Source: Panopea generosa
Lineage: Eukaryota > Mollusca > Bivalvia > Adapedonta > Hiatellidae
Assembly (NCBI GenBank): GCA_029582155.1
Contig: CM055900.1
Location: 48,966,736-49,030,735 of the forward strand
Direction: 5' to 3'
DNA length: 64,000 bases
The number at the start of each line of letters is the position of its first letter. Position 1 is the first letter of the stretch. The position numbers and the translations under genes were made by a program. Positions 26,201 through 36,225 of the stretch are shown here, in pieces. The notes below the pieces were generated by a model. The model did no database searches and was not told where the DNA came from. It was given only the letters and a program-made list of their open reading frames with translations.

Positions 26201-27809
26201 GTTGTTTTCAATACTATATTTAAATCATGCCAAATAAAATTATACGCTGAAACTACACAACCAAAAAATAATAAGTTTATTACTATAATCCCCACCCACA
26301 TTTTTCTTGACTGTAAACTCGATTTAAATGTCAACTTTCACGTTTTAACAGAAGAAAATTTATATACATACAGTCCCAAGTATTGTAAATCTACGAAATA
26401 TTTATAAAATTACCAAAACCTAACATTGACATTATACATGACGTGATCAGTCGCGAATTATCTGCAAAAACATAATCAGATTTTAGAAATTGTCACCATT
26501 CTGGCAAAGGGAGATAATTTTATGCTCTTTATAATTGAGGATTTGAGGGACACCTGTGAATTATGTCATCGTCTATTTTCTATATTTGGTGCATGGTAAG
26601 AAACGTGTACCTTGGTCGTAGATATCCGACCAATCAGAGTGGTTATTAAAAAAAGATTAATTTATATTCAAAGCTACCCACCAATCACATTAGAGGAATA
26701 AAAATAGATAATTGAATATGCACAAGAGGTTTTCCTAAGTCGGGCATGTGGTGTGATAAACACGACGGGGGTCAATTGTTTCTACTGATTCTATAACAAC
26801 AGTTTGACCTGTGTCGTATCGAATAAAGATATTTGCAGACCTGTGTATTGTGAAAACTAGCTTGTCCGATTTTTTAAGACAAGCCCGACGGGCAAGTGAC
26901 TTTGAAAAAGGCACATGCCCGGATCCAGATTTGACAAGCCCCAGGCATTCAATGTCGCCGACGGTTAAAACCATAATTGATTGTCGGCAATACGAACAGT
27001 TCCGACCGACAATCGATTATCAGCGATAATCAGAACAACACCAACGTGAGGACATTCTTTTATATTGAGAGTGAAACAGTTTAAACGCCAGTGGGAGCAT
27101 AGTCCTGATATTTAAACAGCAAAAACATAGAAATATGAATAAATTGATCTGTTAGTAATGGAATACAACCAACTGTGTTTAATGGAAAGGTAGTTCTAAA
27201 CAGTATGAAGCTCAAGGACACCACACAGTCATGGTGGGGGATCTAACCCTCAACATTCCGATCATGGATCCGGTTCTCTACCACTGAACCATATGCTCAA
27301 CATTTGTGCAAGGTGCTGTGAAAAGATCCTTCCTTATAATTCAGAAGCACCTATTACTTATGTAGGTGAACTCAGCATACTTCTATATAGTTTCGGCAAC
27401 TACCTTCAGCTACGTGATACTGTACATTCCCTAAATAGGATGTCCTCAAAATTGACCAAAGGTTAAAAAGTAGCACATGTACATTGAATTTCGTCATTAT
27501 CAAAAAATTTATACAGCTTATATCAACAGAAAAAAACAAAGCAATTAACTGGTAAATAAATTGTGTTTTGAAAATTAATGACGACTCAACGAGTTCAGGC
27601 AAACTGACAATCACGGGAAAGCGACGTGAAAGTACCCCACCCACTTTCCTTTCTGGAATGGTAAAACTGTAACCTATAAATTAAATAAAACATACCTCCT
27701 CCAAGAACTTTGTGACATCATACACTTTGTCGTATATTACAAGCCATGTTGATTTCGAGTCTTTGTGGCTCTCAACCTCTTTTAATGTGAAGGTTTTCGT
27801 CTCAGACAT
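11971..27809 (-). CDS. CYB5: Cytochrome b5, tail-anchored, six coding exons
   Basis: Cytochrome b5 is a small haem protein on the cytosolic face of the ER (or outer mitochondrial) membrane; it passes electrons to desaturases, P450s and related enzymes. Minus-strand exons are 27809-27696, 23604-23568, 23011-22920, 21325-21299, 15367-15330 and 12058-11971. Every intron has GT..AG ends and the phases fit, giving 396 nt: 131 residues plus stop, close to the usual 134. Haem ligands are His39 in HPGGEE and His63 in VGHSTDA, the canonical positions. Residues 1-86 form the haem domain (start [15 protein letters not shown]). A short polar linker follows. The end is a hydrophobic anchor ([17 protein letters not shown]) with tail VLAPGNA, so this is the membrane form. 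The start ATG is the only one giving a normal N-terminus. Introns hold SINEs, MITEs and a 2.6 kb minisatellite. I cannot separate an ER from a mitochondrial isoform by eye. Confidence 0.93.
12668..13680. mobile_element. Dispersed element with internal 155-bp tandem units
   Basis: Starts with a head (AAAATATCGGTGGAACCGAT, 12674-12693) that recurs at about 28526. It then has five units beginning with GTTTCATAAAAT at 12941, 13067, 13221, 13377 and 13531, a period of about 155 with one shortened unit. Each carries AAAGGGCCATAACTC or a close variant. The right end has GACGGACGGACGG near 13597 and a palindromic terminus around TGCCACCCAAAAAAAATTTT at 13638-13680. It lies in cytochrome b5 intron 5. 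No coding capacity was seen, so it is probably non-autonomous; the class is unknown. Confidence 0.65.
13779..14351. mobile_element. MITE-like element with TTAGGCCTAAAAA termini
   Basis: The left end TTAGGCCTAAAAAAAAAA at 13779 is followed by GATGTTTGTTTCCGGTTAC and CCGACCGACCC. The right end is the reverse complement of the same order (GACCTACCGACCC, GTAACAGGAAACAAACC, poly-T, AGGCCTTA), ending near 14351. The inverted ends extend roughly 40-50 bp. No ORF of note lies inside. A poly-A run of about 30 lies near 14255-14282. Located in cytochrome b5 intron 5. Confidence 0.7.
14893..15055. repeat. Short-motif repeat AAGCACTTTTCA
   Basis: The word CAAGCACTTTTCA or a close variant occurs about five times, near 14922, 14952, 14981, 15010 and 15040, with irregular spacing of about 30 bp. 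Confidence 0.6.
15330..15367 (-). CDS. CYB5: Cytochrome b5 exon 5 (38 nt), linker
   Basis: Acceptor TTTTTTCAG and donor GG|GTAAGC; encodes [13 protein letters not shown], a polar linker before the anchor. It ends in phase 2, and exon 6 supplies the single base needed to restore the frame. Confidence 0.85.
15476..15740 (+). repeat. Two tRNA-like SINE heads in tandem
   Basis: The first (about 15485-15570) has an A-box-like GGCTAGCCCAAGTCAGTAGAG and a B-box-like AATTCAAGTACC, followed by GCACTGGTTGCATATTT. The second (about 15645-15740) has a good B box GGATTCGAATCCC followed by AGACTGGTTGCATATTTTTA. The shared downstream words show a partial duplication of one SINE. Neither folds as an intact tRNA gene. 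Confidence 0.55.
15885..16140 (-). mobile_element. tRNA-derived SINE, family B, copy 1
   Basis: On the minus strand it starts with a tRNA-like head (TAGTGGTATAGAGTATC as A box, GGGTTTGATCCC as B box). Body words follow: GGGTCATACCAAAGACTTC, GAAGCTTCC, and a palindrome-rich GGTATCATACC / GCGGCATGATACTCC segment. The same order occurs near 21486-21806 (minus) and 36511-36812 (plus). Confidence 0.7.
16655..19270. repeat. 40-bp minisatellite, about 65 copies, in cytochrome b5 intron 4
   Basis: The unit is GGCTATTCTCCCTTGTTATA followed by GAGACCGGCCCCCATTATGA, with variants CTG/CAG for CCG and CACCC for CTCCC. Rare variants (TTAAAAGACC at 16718 and 17554; CCTTTTTATAGAGATTG at 16871 and 17707) recur exactly 836 bp apart. 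That shows a 21-unit block duplicated as a whole. The array sits between exon 5 (15367) and exon 4 (21299). Confidence 0.95.
19271..20129. other. Intron sequence, no gene
   Basis: AT-rich intron 4 sequence. A segment at about 19380-19740 has repeated words of the type TTTGGGAATTGGGAATTTTG and TTGGGAAAAAAAG on both sides, suggesting an old dispersed repeat, but I could not set its ends. Confidence 0.4.
20130..20415 (-). mobile_element. tRNA-derived SINE, family A, copy 2
   Basis: Shares TTTTTATGCCATCAAGGGC, GGTTAACCAATACTCAAGCA, AATAACTGATAACTTTTCC and GAGACACAATGTTGTATAT with copy 1. The right end is a degraded tRNA-like head, with a B-box-like GAGTTTGATTCTCC on the minus strand near 20355. 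More diverged than copy 1. Confidence 0.65.
20973..21215. mobile_element. piggyBac-like MITE, copy 1 (TTAA-flanked)
   Basis: Flanked by TTAA at 20973-20976 and 21212-21215. Termini are CCCTTAACTTCATA and TATGGAGTAAAGGG, which start with CCC as piggyBac ends do. The centre is a strong hairpin: GTTCAGATTGCTC (21113 on) and GAGCAATCTGAAC with only a few bases between, inside a longer GTGCAGGAAG / CTTCCTGCAC stem. No ORF. Three relatives lie in this window. Confidence 0.8.
21299..21325 (-). CDS. CYB5: Cytochrome b5 exon 4, 27-nt microexon
   Basis: Lies between acceptor TTTTTCAG and donor GTAAGT and encodes SERKQRKPV, a basic linker segment after the haem domain. Both splice sites are strong and the phase is 0/0. 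It is the least certain exon because so little sequence supports it. Skipping it would keep the frame. Confidence 0.8.
21486..21806 (-). mobile_element. tRNA-derived SINE, family B, copy 2
   Basis: Same order as the copy at 15885: tRNA-like head on the minus strand at the right end (TCTAGTGGTAGGGTGTCC as A-box region), GGTCATACCAAAGACTTTAA, GAAGCTTCC, GGTATCATACCATGTGTC, and a tail with AAAGCGACGCTAAACACCAT. A 3' fragment of the family also lies at about 23313-23420 (minus). Confidence 0.75.
22920..23011 (-). CDS. CYB5: Cytochrome b5 exon 3 (92 nt), second haem ligand
   Basis: Acceptor GTTTGTAG; encodes [17 protein letters not shown] and then [14 protein letters not shown]. Donor is GAG|GTAGG, phase 0. 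His63 in VGHSTDA is the second axial ligand. The open frame runs past the donor but loses b5 similarity there. Confidence 0.93.
23568..23604 (-). CDS. CYB5: Cytochrome b5 exon 2 (37 nt), first haem ligand
   Basis: Acceptor TTTTACAG is followed by codons for [12 protein letters not shown]; donor is G|GTATGA, phase 1. His39 is the first axial haem ligand. Too short to appear as an ORF; recognised from the HPGG motif and the flanking splice sites. Confidence 0.92.
23612..24829. other. Intron 1 of cytochrome b5, no gene
   Basis: Short ORFs only. A patch at about 24535-24600 repeats ATCGATTAT words. No SINE head or inverted-repeat element was recognised. Confidence 0.4.
24830..25129 (-). pseudogene. 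Fragment resembling a transposon-associated peptidase domain
   Basis: A 99-residue minus-strand frame with spacing W-x3-ID-x3[10 protein letters not shown] and then SFLNPNELP. This resembles the C-terminal part of OTU-like or viral-type peptidase domains found in transposon-linked proteins of aquatic invertebrates. That resemblance is from memory and not proven. No catalytic Cys/His pair could be assigned. It lies inside cytochrome b5 intron 1, is not flanked by usable splice sites that I could see, and stops abruptly. It is best taken as a decayed mobile-element gene piece. Confidence 0.3.
26735..26974 (-). other. Unrecognised 79-codon ORF of unusual composition
   Basis: This frame is richer in G+C than the surrounding intron and encodes [19 protein letters not shown] and [15 protein letters not shown] without low-complexity bias, so it could be coding or formerly coding. 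I recognise no family. It sits in cytochrome b5 intron 1, on the same strand as that gene. A relic of a dispersed element is the likeliest reading. Confidence 0.2.
27190..27310 (-). repeat. tRNA-like SINE head fragment
   Basis: On the minus strand: GGTTCAGTGGTAGAGAACC as A-box region, then GGGTTAGATCCCC as B box, about 35 nt apart. The word ATGGAAAGGTAG lies nearby. A head fragment of a tRNA-derived SINE and not an intact tRNA. Confidence 0.5.
27696..27809 (-). CDS. CYB5: Cytochrome b5 exon 1 (38 codons)
   Basis: Begins with ATG at 27809-27807 and encodes [10 protein letters not shown] through DVTKFLEE. It includes the [16 protein letters not shown] strand-helix signature of the b5 haem domain. 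Donor is GAG|GTATG, phase 0. Confidence 0.93.
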
Positions 27810-28510
27810 GTTGTGATTGCAAAGTCAAACTCCTTTGTGGTGTATACTTGGTTGCAAAACCGCTATGGTTTGTTTCGTATGATAGAAGGTTGCTCTTTAC
27901 GGGCTATCAGATCTCGTTATCTTGTTTTATCTAACCAAAGTGCTTGATTGTAACTTTGGATGGTAAATTTTTCTTTTTTAAATTCAAAGAAATGAAGAGA
28001 AGAATTTTGTGATAATTTCCTTATTTTGAGCCCATTTTCAAATAAGAAATAAGAAAACTTTTTAAAATATTGATATGAAATTTTCGACACCATGGATAAA
28101 TGACTTCTTCATCTTCCCAATGAATTACAGTTCCTTGATCTTTCTACTTTTTCTATGCTGTATTGTTAAAAATGATGTTATGTAGAAGATCAGTGGATTT
28201 TCCTGGAGTGTGAGGCTCTGGTATGGCCCTGGGCTGGGGTAAGACACTTGCTGGATGGTATCTAAATTAGGCTACACCAAATATATGGTATCTGCTGGTC
28301 GCTCGAGTTTCTACATTCGATGTTGTAATAGAAAATGAAATTGGATATCATTGTGGTTCTACTTCTCTGCTCACTTTTAGAAATGCCATGAAGGTGATAT
28401 ATTTTACATCAATTTAAGTACAGAATAATTGTTCTTTTCAATGTTTACTACCCAGTTATTCTTAGATAATTTGGCGTTTTTCTAATTAATCGTTTAACAT
28501 ATATATCAAA
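27810..28510. other. Upstream of cytochrome b5; presumed promoter region
   Basis: The 5' UTR and promoter of the leftward cytochrome b5 gene should lie just right of 27809. I saw no TATA box or other element that I would call with confidence, and no gene reading the other way. Confidence 0.3.
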
Positions 28511-28512
28511 GC

Positions 28513-28935
28513 GGAATTAAAACAAGAAAATATCGGTGGAACCGATGGATGCTTCCCCGAGTGAGTGTTTGACTCATATGGTAATGCTATTGAACGGGGG
28601 AAGTAACTGTGGGAGTTTTAAAGAGATGTCACTAGACGTAGACAGCTTCCAACAGGAGTTGCTGTGGTTCAGAGGTTAGCATGCTTGCTCCAAGATCTAA
28701 AGGTCCCCGGTTGTAACATTCCATCTTCATCTTCATCTTTCGGTTAAAGGTCACGAGTCTTCTTAGACTGTAGAGTTGACCTGGTTAGGGGTAGGGGGCT
28801 CCTCCGGATTTTTTTCAAACGTACTCTCATCGCTACTTACTTATTTGGGCGAGTTATTGTGAAAGCGTGTAATCCTTCGGAAGGGAAAATAAAGTAGCCG
28901 ATTCCGCGTACAGGGAGCACACGACGCCGTATATA
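28513..28935 (+). repeat. Composite of a dispersed-repeat head and a tRNA-like SINE
   Basis: About 28526-28600 repeats the head of the element at 12668 (AATATCGGTGGAACCGATGG). Around 28655 a tRNA-like head follows (GCTGTGGTTCAGAGGTTAGC as A box). The body GGTCACGAGTCTTCTTAGAC and GTAGAGTTGACCTGGTTAGG recurs near 29800-29835 as AGGAGTCGTCTTAGACTG and AAGTTAACCTGATT. This is a third SINE family or a variant. Confidence 0.5.
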
Positions 28936-30731
28936 CTCCATTAACTAAGTACAAGAACAATACCACTTTTTAACTAATCGAGTACGATTAAGGACCGGTT
29001 AGACTGTATCTCAAATATTTTATCAACTTTGTCAACAAGTTATATATAAAAATATAGTGATCCGTCGAATTTTATTATTTATTTTTTTATATTGATATAT
29101 ATATTTTTAGATAAAATATTTAAATTATAAGTAGTTATAAATTTATAAAACAACAGTAACCCTAATTATATTTTTCAAAGCGAGGATATATTTGACATTG
29201 TCCGCAGACACTCCTCCAAACTTGACCAATGAAATGACAGATAATACGGTCAAGGTCATTTATGAACAACACGAGTGTTGTTTTACTCCGGTTAGAGGTG
29301 AAAACAAACATTATTTTGCCATATAGCTAAAGTGCAAGAGTATTCATCTATATTCATTGCATTAAAACTCTATTTATGTTAATATAACAGTATTATCTTT
29401 AGTTGACATTGTACTTTTCATTGACAGTTATAGTGATTTTGTTACTGTTTACTACCAGAATTATATAAGACGCAGTATATACTAACGTTAGTGACGCAAT
29501 AGACTGGGATTCGGAGGCTGGTCACGGGATTCGACCCACTACATTGTTCGCTCTGGTATGTAAACTTGTTACTTTTTTTTCATCGTTCAAAGATATAATT
29601 ATGACCAAGATACTGTTTTTTCCATAAGTTATTTTTTTTACAGTCGTATATCTACATATTTACGAACAGATTTTAGAAGAAAAAAAATTAAAATATTGAA
29701 ATTAATTTCGCCACCCATGGATACTAAAGATGTTCATTTTCTTCTTCTTCTTCTTTTTCTTCTTCTTCTTCTTCTTCTTCTTTTCTTCTTCTCCCAGTTA
29801 AAGGTCAGGAGTCGTCTTAGACTGTAAAGTTAACCTGATTTTGTCAATAGTTTCTTGACATGGAAAGGACGCCTTGGGTTGTTTTTAAGGTTCATGAAGT
29901 CAATGTCACTGTTAAAAAACTAGAAAAATAGATTGGCCTCCATAACTTTAGTCACCATTAAAATAGTTTGATGTCATCTGGAGTACATGGCCTCAATTTC
30001 ATAAAACATTTCCACTTGAGATTTTCCTCAACTCAGATTTTTGAAATGCTATAACTTTATCCACATTGATCATTTTGCATTACATTTTCACTAACAAGTA
30101 AAGATTTGTTCAGATTTCAATTATGTATGGTCATTTAATAATATTGAAATTTTTGAGCAGTGGAAAAATTCAATTGAAATGTTTAGTGAAACCAGGCGCT
30201 GCAGGTCCCTAACATGAAATACAGCAAGAAATAGATTTGAGGTAAATGACGTCGATGTCACTGTTTTTAAAACTAGAAAAAAATCAAAGTGTTAGGTCTA
30301 TAATTTTCCTTTAAGATATTTTGCTGAAACTTGCCATGTGATGAAAATAAGGCTTTGGGTTGATTTTAAGGTAAATTGGTTCACTAAATAAGATAATTTG
30401 ATAAATGTTGTAATTTGGGATCGGATTTGAAAAAATCAAGGTCAGAAAAAGGTAATTTCTGTCAAAATTGCTAACTCCAAGTTCTCACTTACTTTACTCC
30501 CCAAAACATAAATTCCCATTCCCCCAGCTGATATAAAGATGTAAAATCAATAAGCTACTTATATGATGAAATATCATTCCTTCTTTAGCTGATAGGTTAC
30601 CATGTGTTATTTTAATGCAACTCCATGTATCTGTCACCATGTTGTTTATTAATACATTGTTATCTGCCACTTAACATTCTCATACCAATGCTATATGGCT
30701 TTGTACTCAAACAGCTGATGCAATTTCATTT
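28936..30731. other. No gene; microsatellite and dispersed-repeat relics
   Basis: Contains AT-rich unique sequence, a (CTT)n microsatellite at about 29737-29792 and SINE body words at 29800-29835. About 29860-30450 is a low-identity tandem-like stretch (AAGGTCAATGTCACTGTT variants; TAGAAAAATAG variants) related in style to 37690-38080. No coding pattern. Confidence 0.45.
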
Positions 30732-32545
30732 TTAGCTCTACTGGCCAAAGGCGTGTTGTCCGTGGTCTGTTAGCAGCTTTTTCTCTGAAACCACCAGGCC
30801 AAATAAACTTAAACTTCACATAGATGTTTCTATTGCATAGGAGATCATACAGAAGATTTTTTTTATCTGAAATTCAAGATGGGTTAAAATTGACTCCAAA
30901 CCAAGGGTTCAATTAGGGGACGCATGTCATAATAATAATTTGTTTTATTTTTTTTAAAATGGAAATGATTTTCCCTATATCTTCACAGAAGTATTGTTAG
31001 GCGATGGAGGTTCAGATTTGTAAAAATGACTGGGTTCCACTGTCGTAATGGGTCAGGAGGGGCCCCAAAAGGGTAAAAAATTGGGAAATACAAAAACTGT
31101 TTTCTTAAGAATCGGTATGTCAGATTTGTTCATATTTGGCATAAGTTATCCCTTTGTGTAGGGGTTTGATTGCAGATAAGAATTTAGAGGCTAAAACTTA
31201 TAGAGGCCCTGTAAGGGGACTTAGAATTTTACATAGGGATACTATGGGAAAACAGAAAATTCTCTTTTTTTCTTCTTTTCTGAAACCACTAGGCCATTTA
31301 AACTGAAACTTCACATGGATGTTACTATTGCATAGGAGACTATACTGATGATTTTTTTTCAATCTGAAATTCAAGATGGCCACCTTTACTAAAAATAGTC
31401 CAAAACTTAAAAAATCTTCTTCTCATGAACGGCCCAATAGATTTTCAAAATGTTTAAATAGTAATGATAAACAACATAGTTTTGTTAGATTTGTTCAAAT
31501 GGTGTCCATAGGGTTAAAAATGACCCAGCCCTGAGGGTTCAATTAGGGGAAAAATGTCATTATAATGAATATTAATTTTTTTTTTTTTTAAATGGAAATG
31601 ATTTTCCCTATATCTTCATAGAAGCATTGTTTGGTGAAGGAGGTTCATATTTGTAAAAATGACTGGGTTCCACCGTCTTAATGGGTCAGGAGGGGCCCCA
31701 AAAGTGTAAAATTTGAGAATTACAACAACTGTTTTCTTAAGAACCGGTATGTCAGATTTGTTCATATATGGTATAAATTATTCCTATGTGTAGGGGTTTG
31801 ATTGCAGATAAGAATTTAGGGGCTGAAATTTATAGGAGCCCTGTAAGGATTTTCCATAAGAATGCTATGGGAAAACAGAAAATTCTCTTTTTTTTTCATC
31901 TATTTAGGCAAAATTATTATTCAATTTGAGTTCTGGTATATCATCTAGTCATAGGAAATAAGATTTGGCTGAATAAGGAGAATTTGACTTTCCATAAGGA
32001 GCCAGGGTGGGTCAAGAAAGAGTTAAATTAGAAATTTTCAAAAATCTTCTTCTCAACAGCCGGTCAGCCAAATTTTTTCATATTTGATATAGATTATCCC
32101 AATGAGTATGGGTTTAAAGTTTGTACTAATCAAGGGTCTTGTATTTATAGGGCCATGTAAGTAGACTTTGAGTTTTATATAGGAATACTTTTGGAAAATG
32201 AAAAATTCTCTTTTTTATCCTTCATTTATGACTTTTTTTTATTCAGTTTGGGTTTTGAAGGAACTTCTAGTTATAACAATACAAAGGATTGACTTTCTGA
32301 AAGGTGCCAGGTGAGGTCACAAAATGATTAAAACTGAACATTGTCGTAAATCTTATTTGATATAAAGTATTTCCTTATCATAGCAATTAAGTTTTTGTTT
32401 AGTAAGGGTGTGGTGGGGGTATTTATCCATAAGTTGTTAAGACGACCCCCGCAAAGAGGGTAAATATTGTGGAATTTCAAAAAGTGCTATGGCCATTATG
32501 AGCCAGTAGGGCATCCTCAGGCCTTCTTGGGCCTCTTGTTTTAGT
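30732..32545. repeat. Long dispersed repeat with internal 600-bp duplication
   Basis: Begins TTTAGCTCTACTGGCCAAAG, whose reverse complement (CTTTGGCCAGTAGAGTTAAA) lies at about 34673-34693. Two tandem blocks share long stretches about 500-630 bp apart: AAACTTCACATAGATGTTTC near 30811 and the matching stretch near 31306; GTCAGGAGGGGCCCC near 31049 and 31685; and TAGGGGTTTGATTGCAGATA near 31160 and 31791. The right end is GGCCTCTTGTTTTAG near 32545. No ORF longer than about 60 codons is present, so it is non-coding or badly decayed. Confidence 0.65.
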
Positions 32546-33139
32546 TATGCCTCTCCTACTCTCAACCACAGCAAATAAGGCATGCCTTTAAAAAATCTCT
32601 GTTTCCCAACCAGGATTTAACAAGTGACATTACTTGTTTTGTACCGCATCGGTATGGATTTCTGATGCTCTTCCATTGACAGCCAATGAAGTCGCAATTA
32701 ACTTGTCTGTTTAATGCTGTTTACAATCAAAAACCAGTATATCTTTTGCACTGTTTGCAGATGTGTGGCAAAAGTTCAGTAGCCAAATGTTTACTCAAAT
32801 AAATCTTTTGACTGATTTACAGTTTTTTAATGTGTCAGCCAATTTATGCTTCATGTAGTTATTTTGAGGACAATATATTAGACTCAGGTTTACTTATTCA
32901 AAAACTGCTATAATTTTGTCAGTGTGTCTTTATTTATAAATGTACTTGGCTTGCAGCCATAAAATACTTTTAAACACTTCAGGGCTGGAAAATTCCACTC
33001 CACCGCTCGCCATATTTAGTGAACATTTTGCCAGGACATGTAATATTTTTTAAACTAACCTTGATATTTCTTTGATTTTAAACATTCAATAAAAACGTTT
33101 GAAAGGGAGGATGAGTAGCTTTTATAGGAAATTTCCTGT
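32546..33139. other. No gene recognised
   Basis: AT-rich sequence between two repeats. No coding pattern or repeat end seen. Confidence 0.4.
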
Positions 33140-33640
33140 ACGAAAACTTCCAGGCGGATTCCACCCGGAATCCAGGCTGATAAAATAATAATTTTCCAGG
33201 CGGACTAAATGTCCGGGCGAATTAAACTAAGTTGACACGGACTTCTATTTTAAGTAACATTTATATAGTAAAATCGACGAAATATTTAAATTAGTCCGGG
33301 TCATGTGACCATGTCCAGGCGGAATTCTATAGAATTATTCCGCCTGGAAATTAAATACCTAGGCTGAAAAATTTCCAGGCGGATTTTAAAATGTCCGGGC
33401 GGACTTTATAAATGTCCGGGCGGACTTTTAAAATGTCTGGACAGACTTTTAAAATATCGAGGCGGAATTCTAAAATGTCCAGGCGGACTTTTAAATTGTC
33501 CAGGCGGAATTCTAAAATATCCAGGCGGAATTCTTAAAAGTCTGGGTGGAATTTTAAAATGTCCAGGCCGATTTTTAGAATTCCGCCCGGACTATCAGAA
33601 TATCCATGTATACAGGCTTTACAAATGTCCAGGCAGTTTT
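33140..33640. repeat. Array of CCGGGCGGA motifs in both orientations
   Basis: About fifteen short units of the type TCCGGGCGGACTTTTAAAATG or TCCAGGCGGAATTCTAAAA, spaced 25-35 bp apart, with some units inverted (TTCCGCCTGGA at about 33338-33350). GC-rich words alternate with AT-rich spacers. A related cluster lies at about 39040-39275. Confidence 0.8.
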
Positions 33641-36225
33641 TTCTGTAAAATTTTTTTTAATATAATTATATATATATTAAAAATTTATATAAAAAAATTG
33701 TATTGACTACAAAAAGGATGGACAGACAAATTACCATGAAATATGCATTTTCTATTCTATAGCTGATACAAAAAGTAAAATGATATGATTTGTTTAACAT
33801 TTATTAACAATCTGAAACACAAAAAGCAAACACAATTTCAAATTCATTGCATTCCTACAAGTAAAAATTCTATAAGTCATTCTGTAGGTATATGAATTCC
33901 AAACAAGATGGTATACGGCTGCTTTTTAAATCTTGCCCCTTTAAATTACGGTACCATCTGGCATATATGAAATTATTAATGGATAAATGAAACGTTAGGA
34001 TCAAAAAGACATGAATAACTCTACTTGCAACATCAGGACAGATGAACATTTCAGAGGAAATATTTTTTTGTAAGTTCTACATCAACAAATTTTTTGGAGA
34101 CTACCATGCAATGCTATACATAAAATATCTAAAATCTAGGCCTTGAACTTTTAGAGAATATGTTTTTTTTAATGTTTCACTTAAAATGTACTTATGAGCC
34201 CTGTGACGGAAGCATTTATGGTTGAATTATGCTGGTTCAAGAACTCATCCGAGATCTTGTGGTTATATAACTGCTATGCAAATTTAGCTAAGATTCAATG
34301 AAAAATGATGGTGCTATTGCATCTACAACCTTTTCCCTATGTAACTCTTTGTAAAAGTGACACCTGTTGCAGCCTTAAATTTGACCCCAGAGACCCCAAC
34401 TTGAACAAATATTTTAGGCGACCTTGAGGCTTCATGCAATGCAACATGAAAAAAATGTAAGGTCTAGGCCTTGAACTTTCAGAAAAAATCTGTAAGTTTC
34501 ACATAAAATGTGCTCGAATCGCGCTGATTCAAGAGCTTGTCTGAGATATTGTGATTATATAACTGGTGTGCAAGTTTGGTTAAGATTCAATGAAAAATAA
34601 GTGCTATCACATTTACAAGAAAAAGATTAAAGACGGACGTCTGACAATTTACCATGACATAAGCCCTGCTAGCCTTTGGCCAGTAGAGTTAAAAATAAAG
34701 AAATGGACAGAAAAATAAAATTTGACAGGTTCTGTCTTATACAATTTTTATACAGGCTTTTAAAATGTATTAAACTAAAACACAATAGCAAGAACAATGT
34801 CTCTAATTCATTTCAATCCTAGTTTTTATATGACGTCACAATTTATATAATGAATCATACTGATGGATTTTAAGAAAGCATGTTGTTTTTGAATGGATGG
34901 AGGAAGGTCTTCTGTAAAAGTATATCCATTAAGGGTACTTCAATTTTTTTTCAGTTAACAAATCATCCATAAAATAAAATAATATATTCATGTTATATAT
35001 ATAAAAAAAAACATCATAGTGTTAGAGTTTAAATCAAGGAATAGTGTATTAAAAAAAATAAAAGTTAAATGTTGAATCACCCCTCACCCACTCGAGTAAA
35101 GAAAAAGTCATACCCTATAATTATAAAATTTATGTTAAAATAAAACACTGTTATCATGTGATGAATAAAGTTCAAGCCAATTGATAATGACTTGGTAAAG
35201 ACATAAAAAAGTTCTTTATATTTAAAACTTCTGTTTTGCAATCATTAAAATAATCAGTACTAAACCATTCCAATATACATTTCTATATTTTTGATCTTCA
35301 ACATCTATTAGTTTACAAACTCACTTTGTAATGAAACTATATTATCGTAATGAAACTAAATTAGAATAATACAAGAATGACAACAAAAATGCTTATGAAT
35401 ATCATTTACAAATTATTTTCATCTGCAAGTGTTAATTCAACAGTTTCTCTCGCAAACTTTCAAACTCACAGTCAGATGCCCCCTTCCCACTGTGTTAGTA
35501 AATTTCCAAAAATATTATTTACAACAGTAAATGGGGGGAGGGGGTTAAGAAGAGGGATAATTAAATGGCTATTGGACAGAGTGTTTCTGTTGTCATTCAT
35601 ATGTAAGTTATATCATTAGTTTACCAAATTAAATAAATTCAATTTAGTGTAAACTGTACTTAACTACAATGCAAACTAAATAAGAAATCAATAATTTACA
35701 GAGCTAATAGATACACCACAGCTTTTTTTTGTGCATATAGGTATTGCTTTCATTGACATTTGGTTCATCAATCACTAATTGTTTCGAGTCACAGCTTGTA
35801 CAGTGTGACCATATTCTGCAAGTCTAAATATAGCAGGTCTAACCCATCACTACTATTATCAAGGTGAGAAACTCAGAAAACACAAGTGGATGTGCTTTCT
35901 TTTTTCAATATAGTTGTTCCTCCTTTTGATTTTTTAATTGTTAATATATAGGTAAGTCCTCTTCTTTATGTACAAAGCTGTCCGCAAGAATAACGATAGC
36001 GATTGAGCCACAACAGCTCCGCCACTAAGTTTTACCAAATGTTTTCCATAATTTAGATGTTTGGCACATTCTGAAGTTCACTCAATATTCTCTCAAGCTG
36101 CACTGGCATAGGCTGTCTTCAGATGTTTGAGTCTATTCAAAAGATGTGTATAATTCTTTTCACTCATCCAAAACTATATTGGCATCATGTCCGGCTTGTC
36201 ATCTGGCAGGGTTATGTACTGTCAT
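33641..36225. other. No gene; contains a duplicated repeat at about 34190-34700
   Basis: About 34190-34330 and 34500-34620 are diverged direct copies (ATGTACTTATGAGCC, GTTCAAGAACTCATCCGAGA and AAGATTCAATGAAAAAT variants). The end at 34693 is the reverse complement of the start of the repeat at 30732. The rest is AT-rich with no coding pattern. About 35960-36225 has a more even composition and could be 3' UTR of the possible exon at 36226. Confidence 0.4.
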
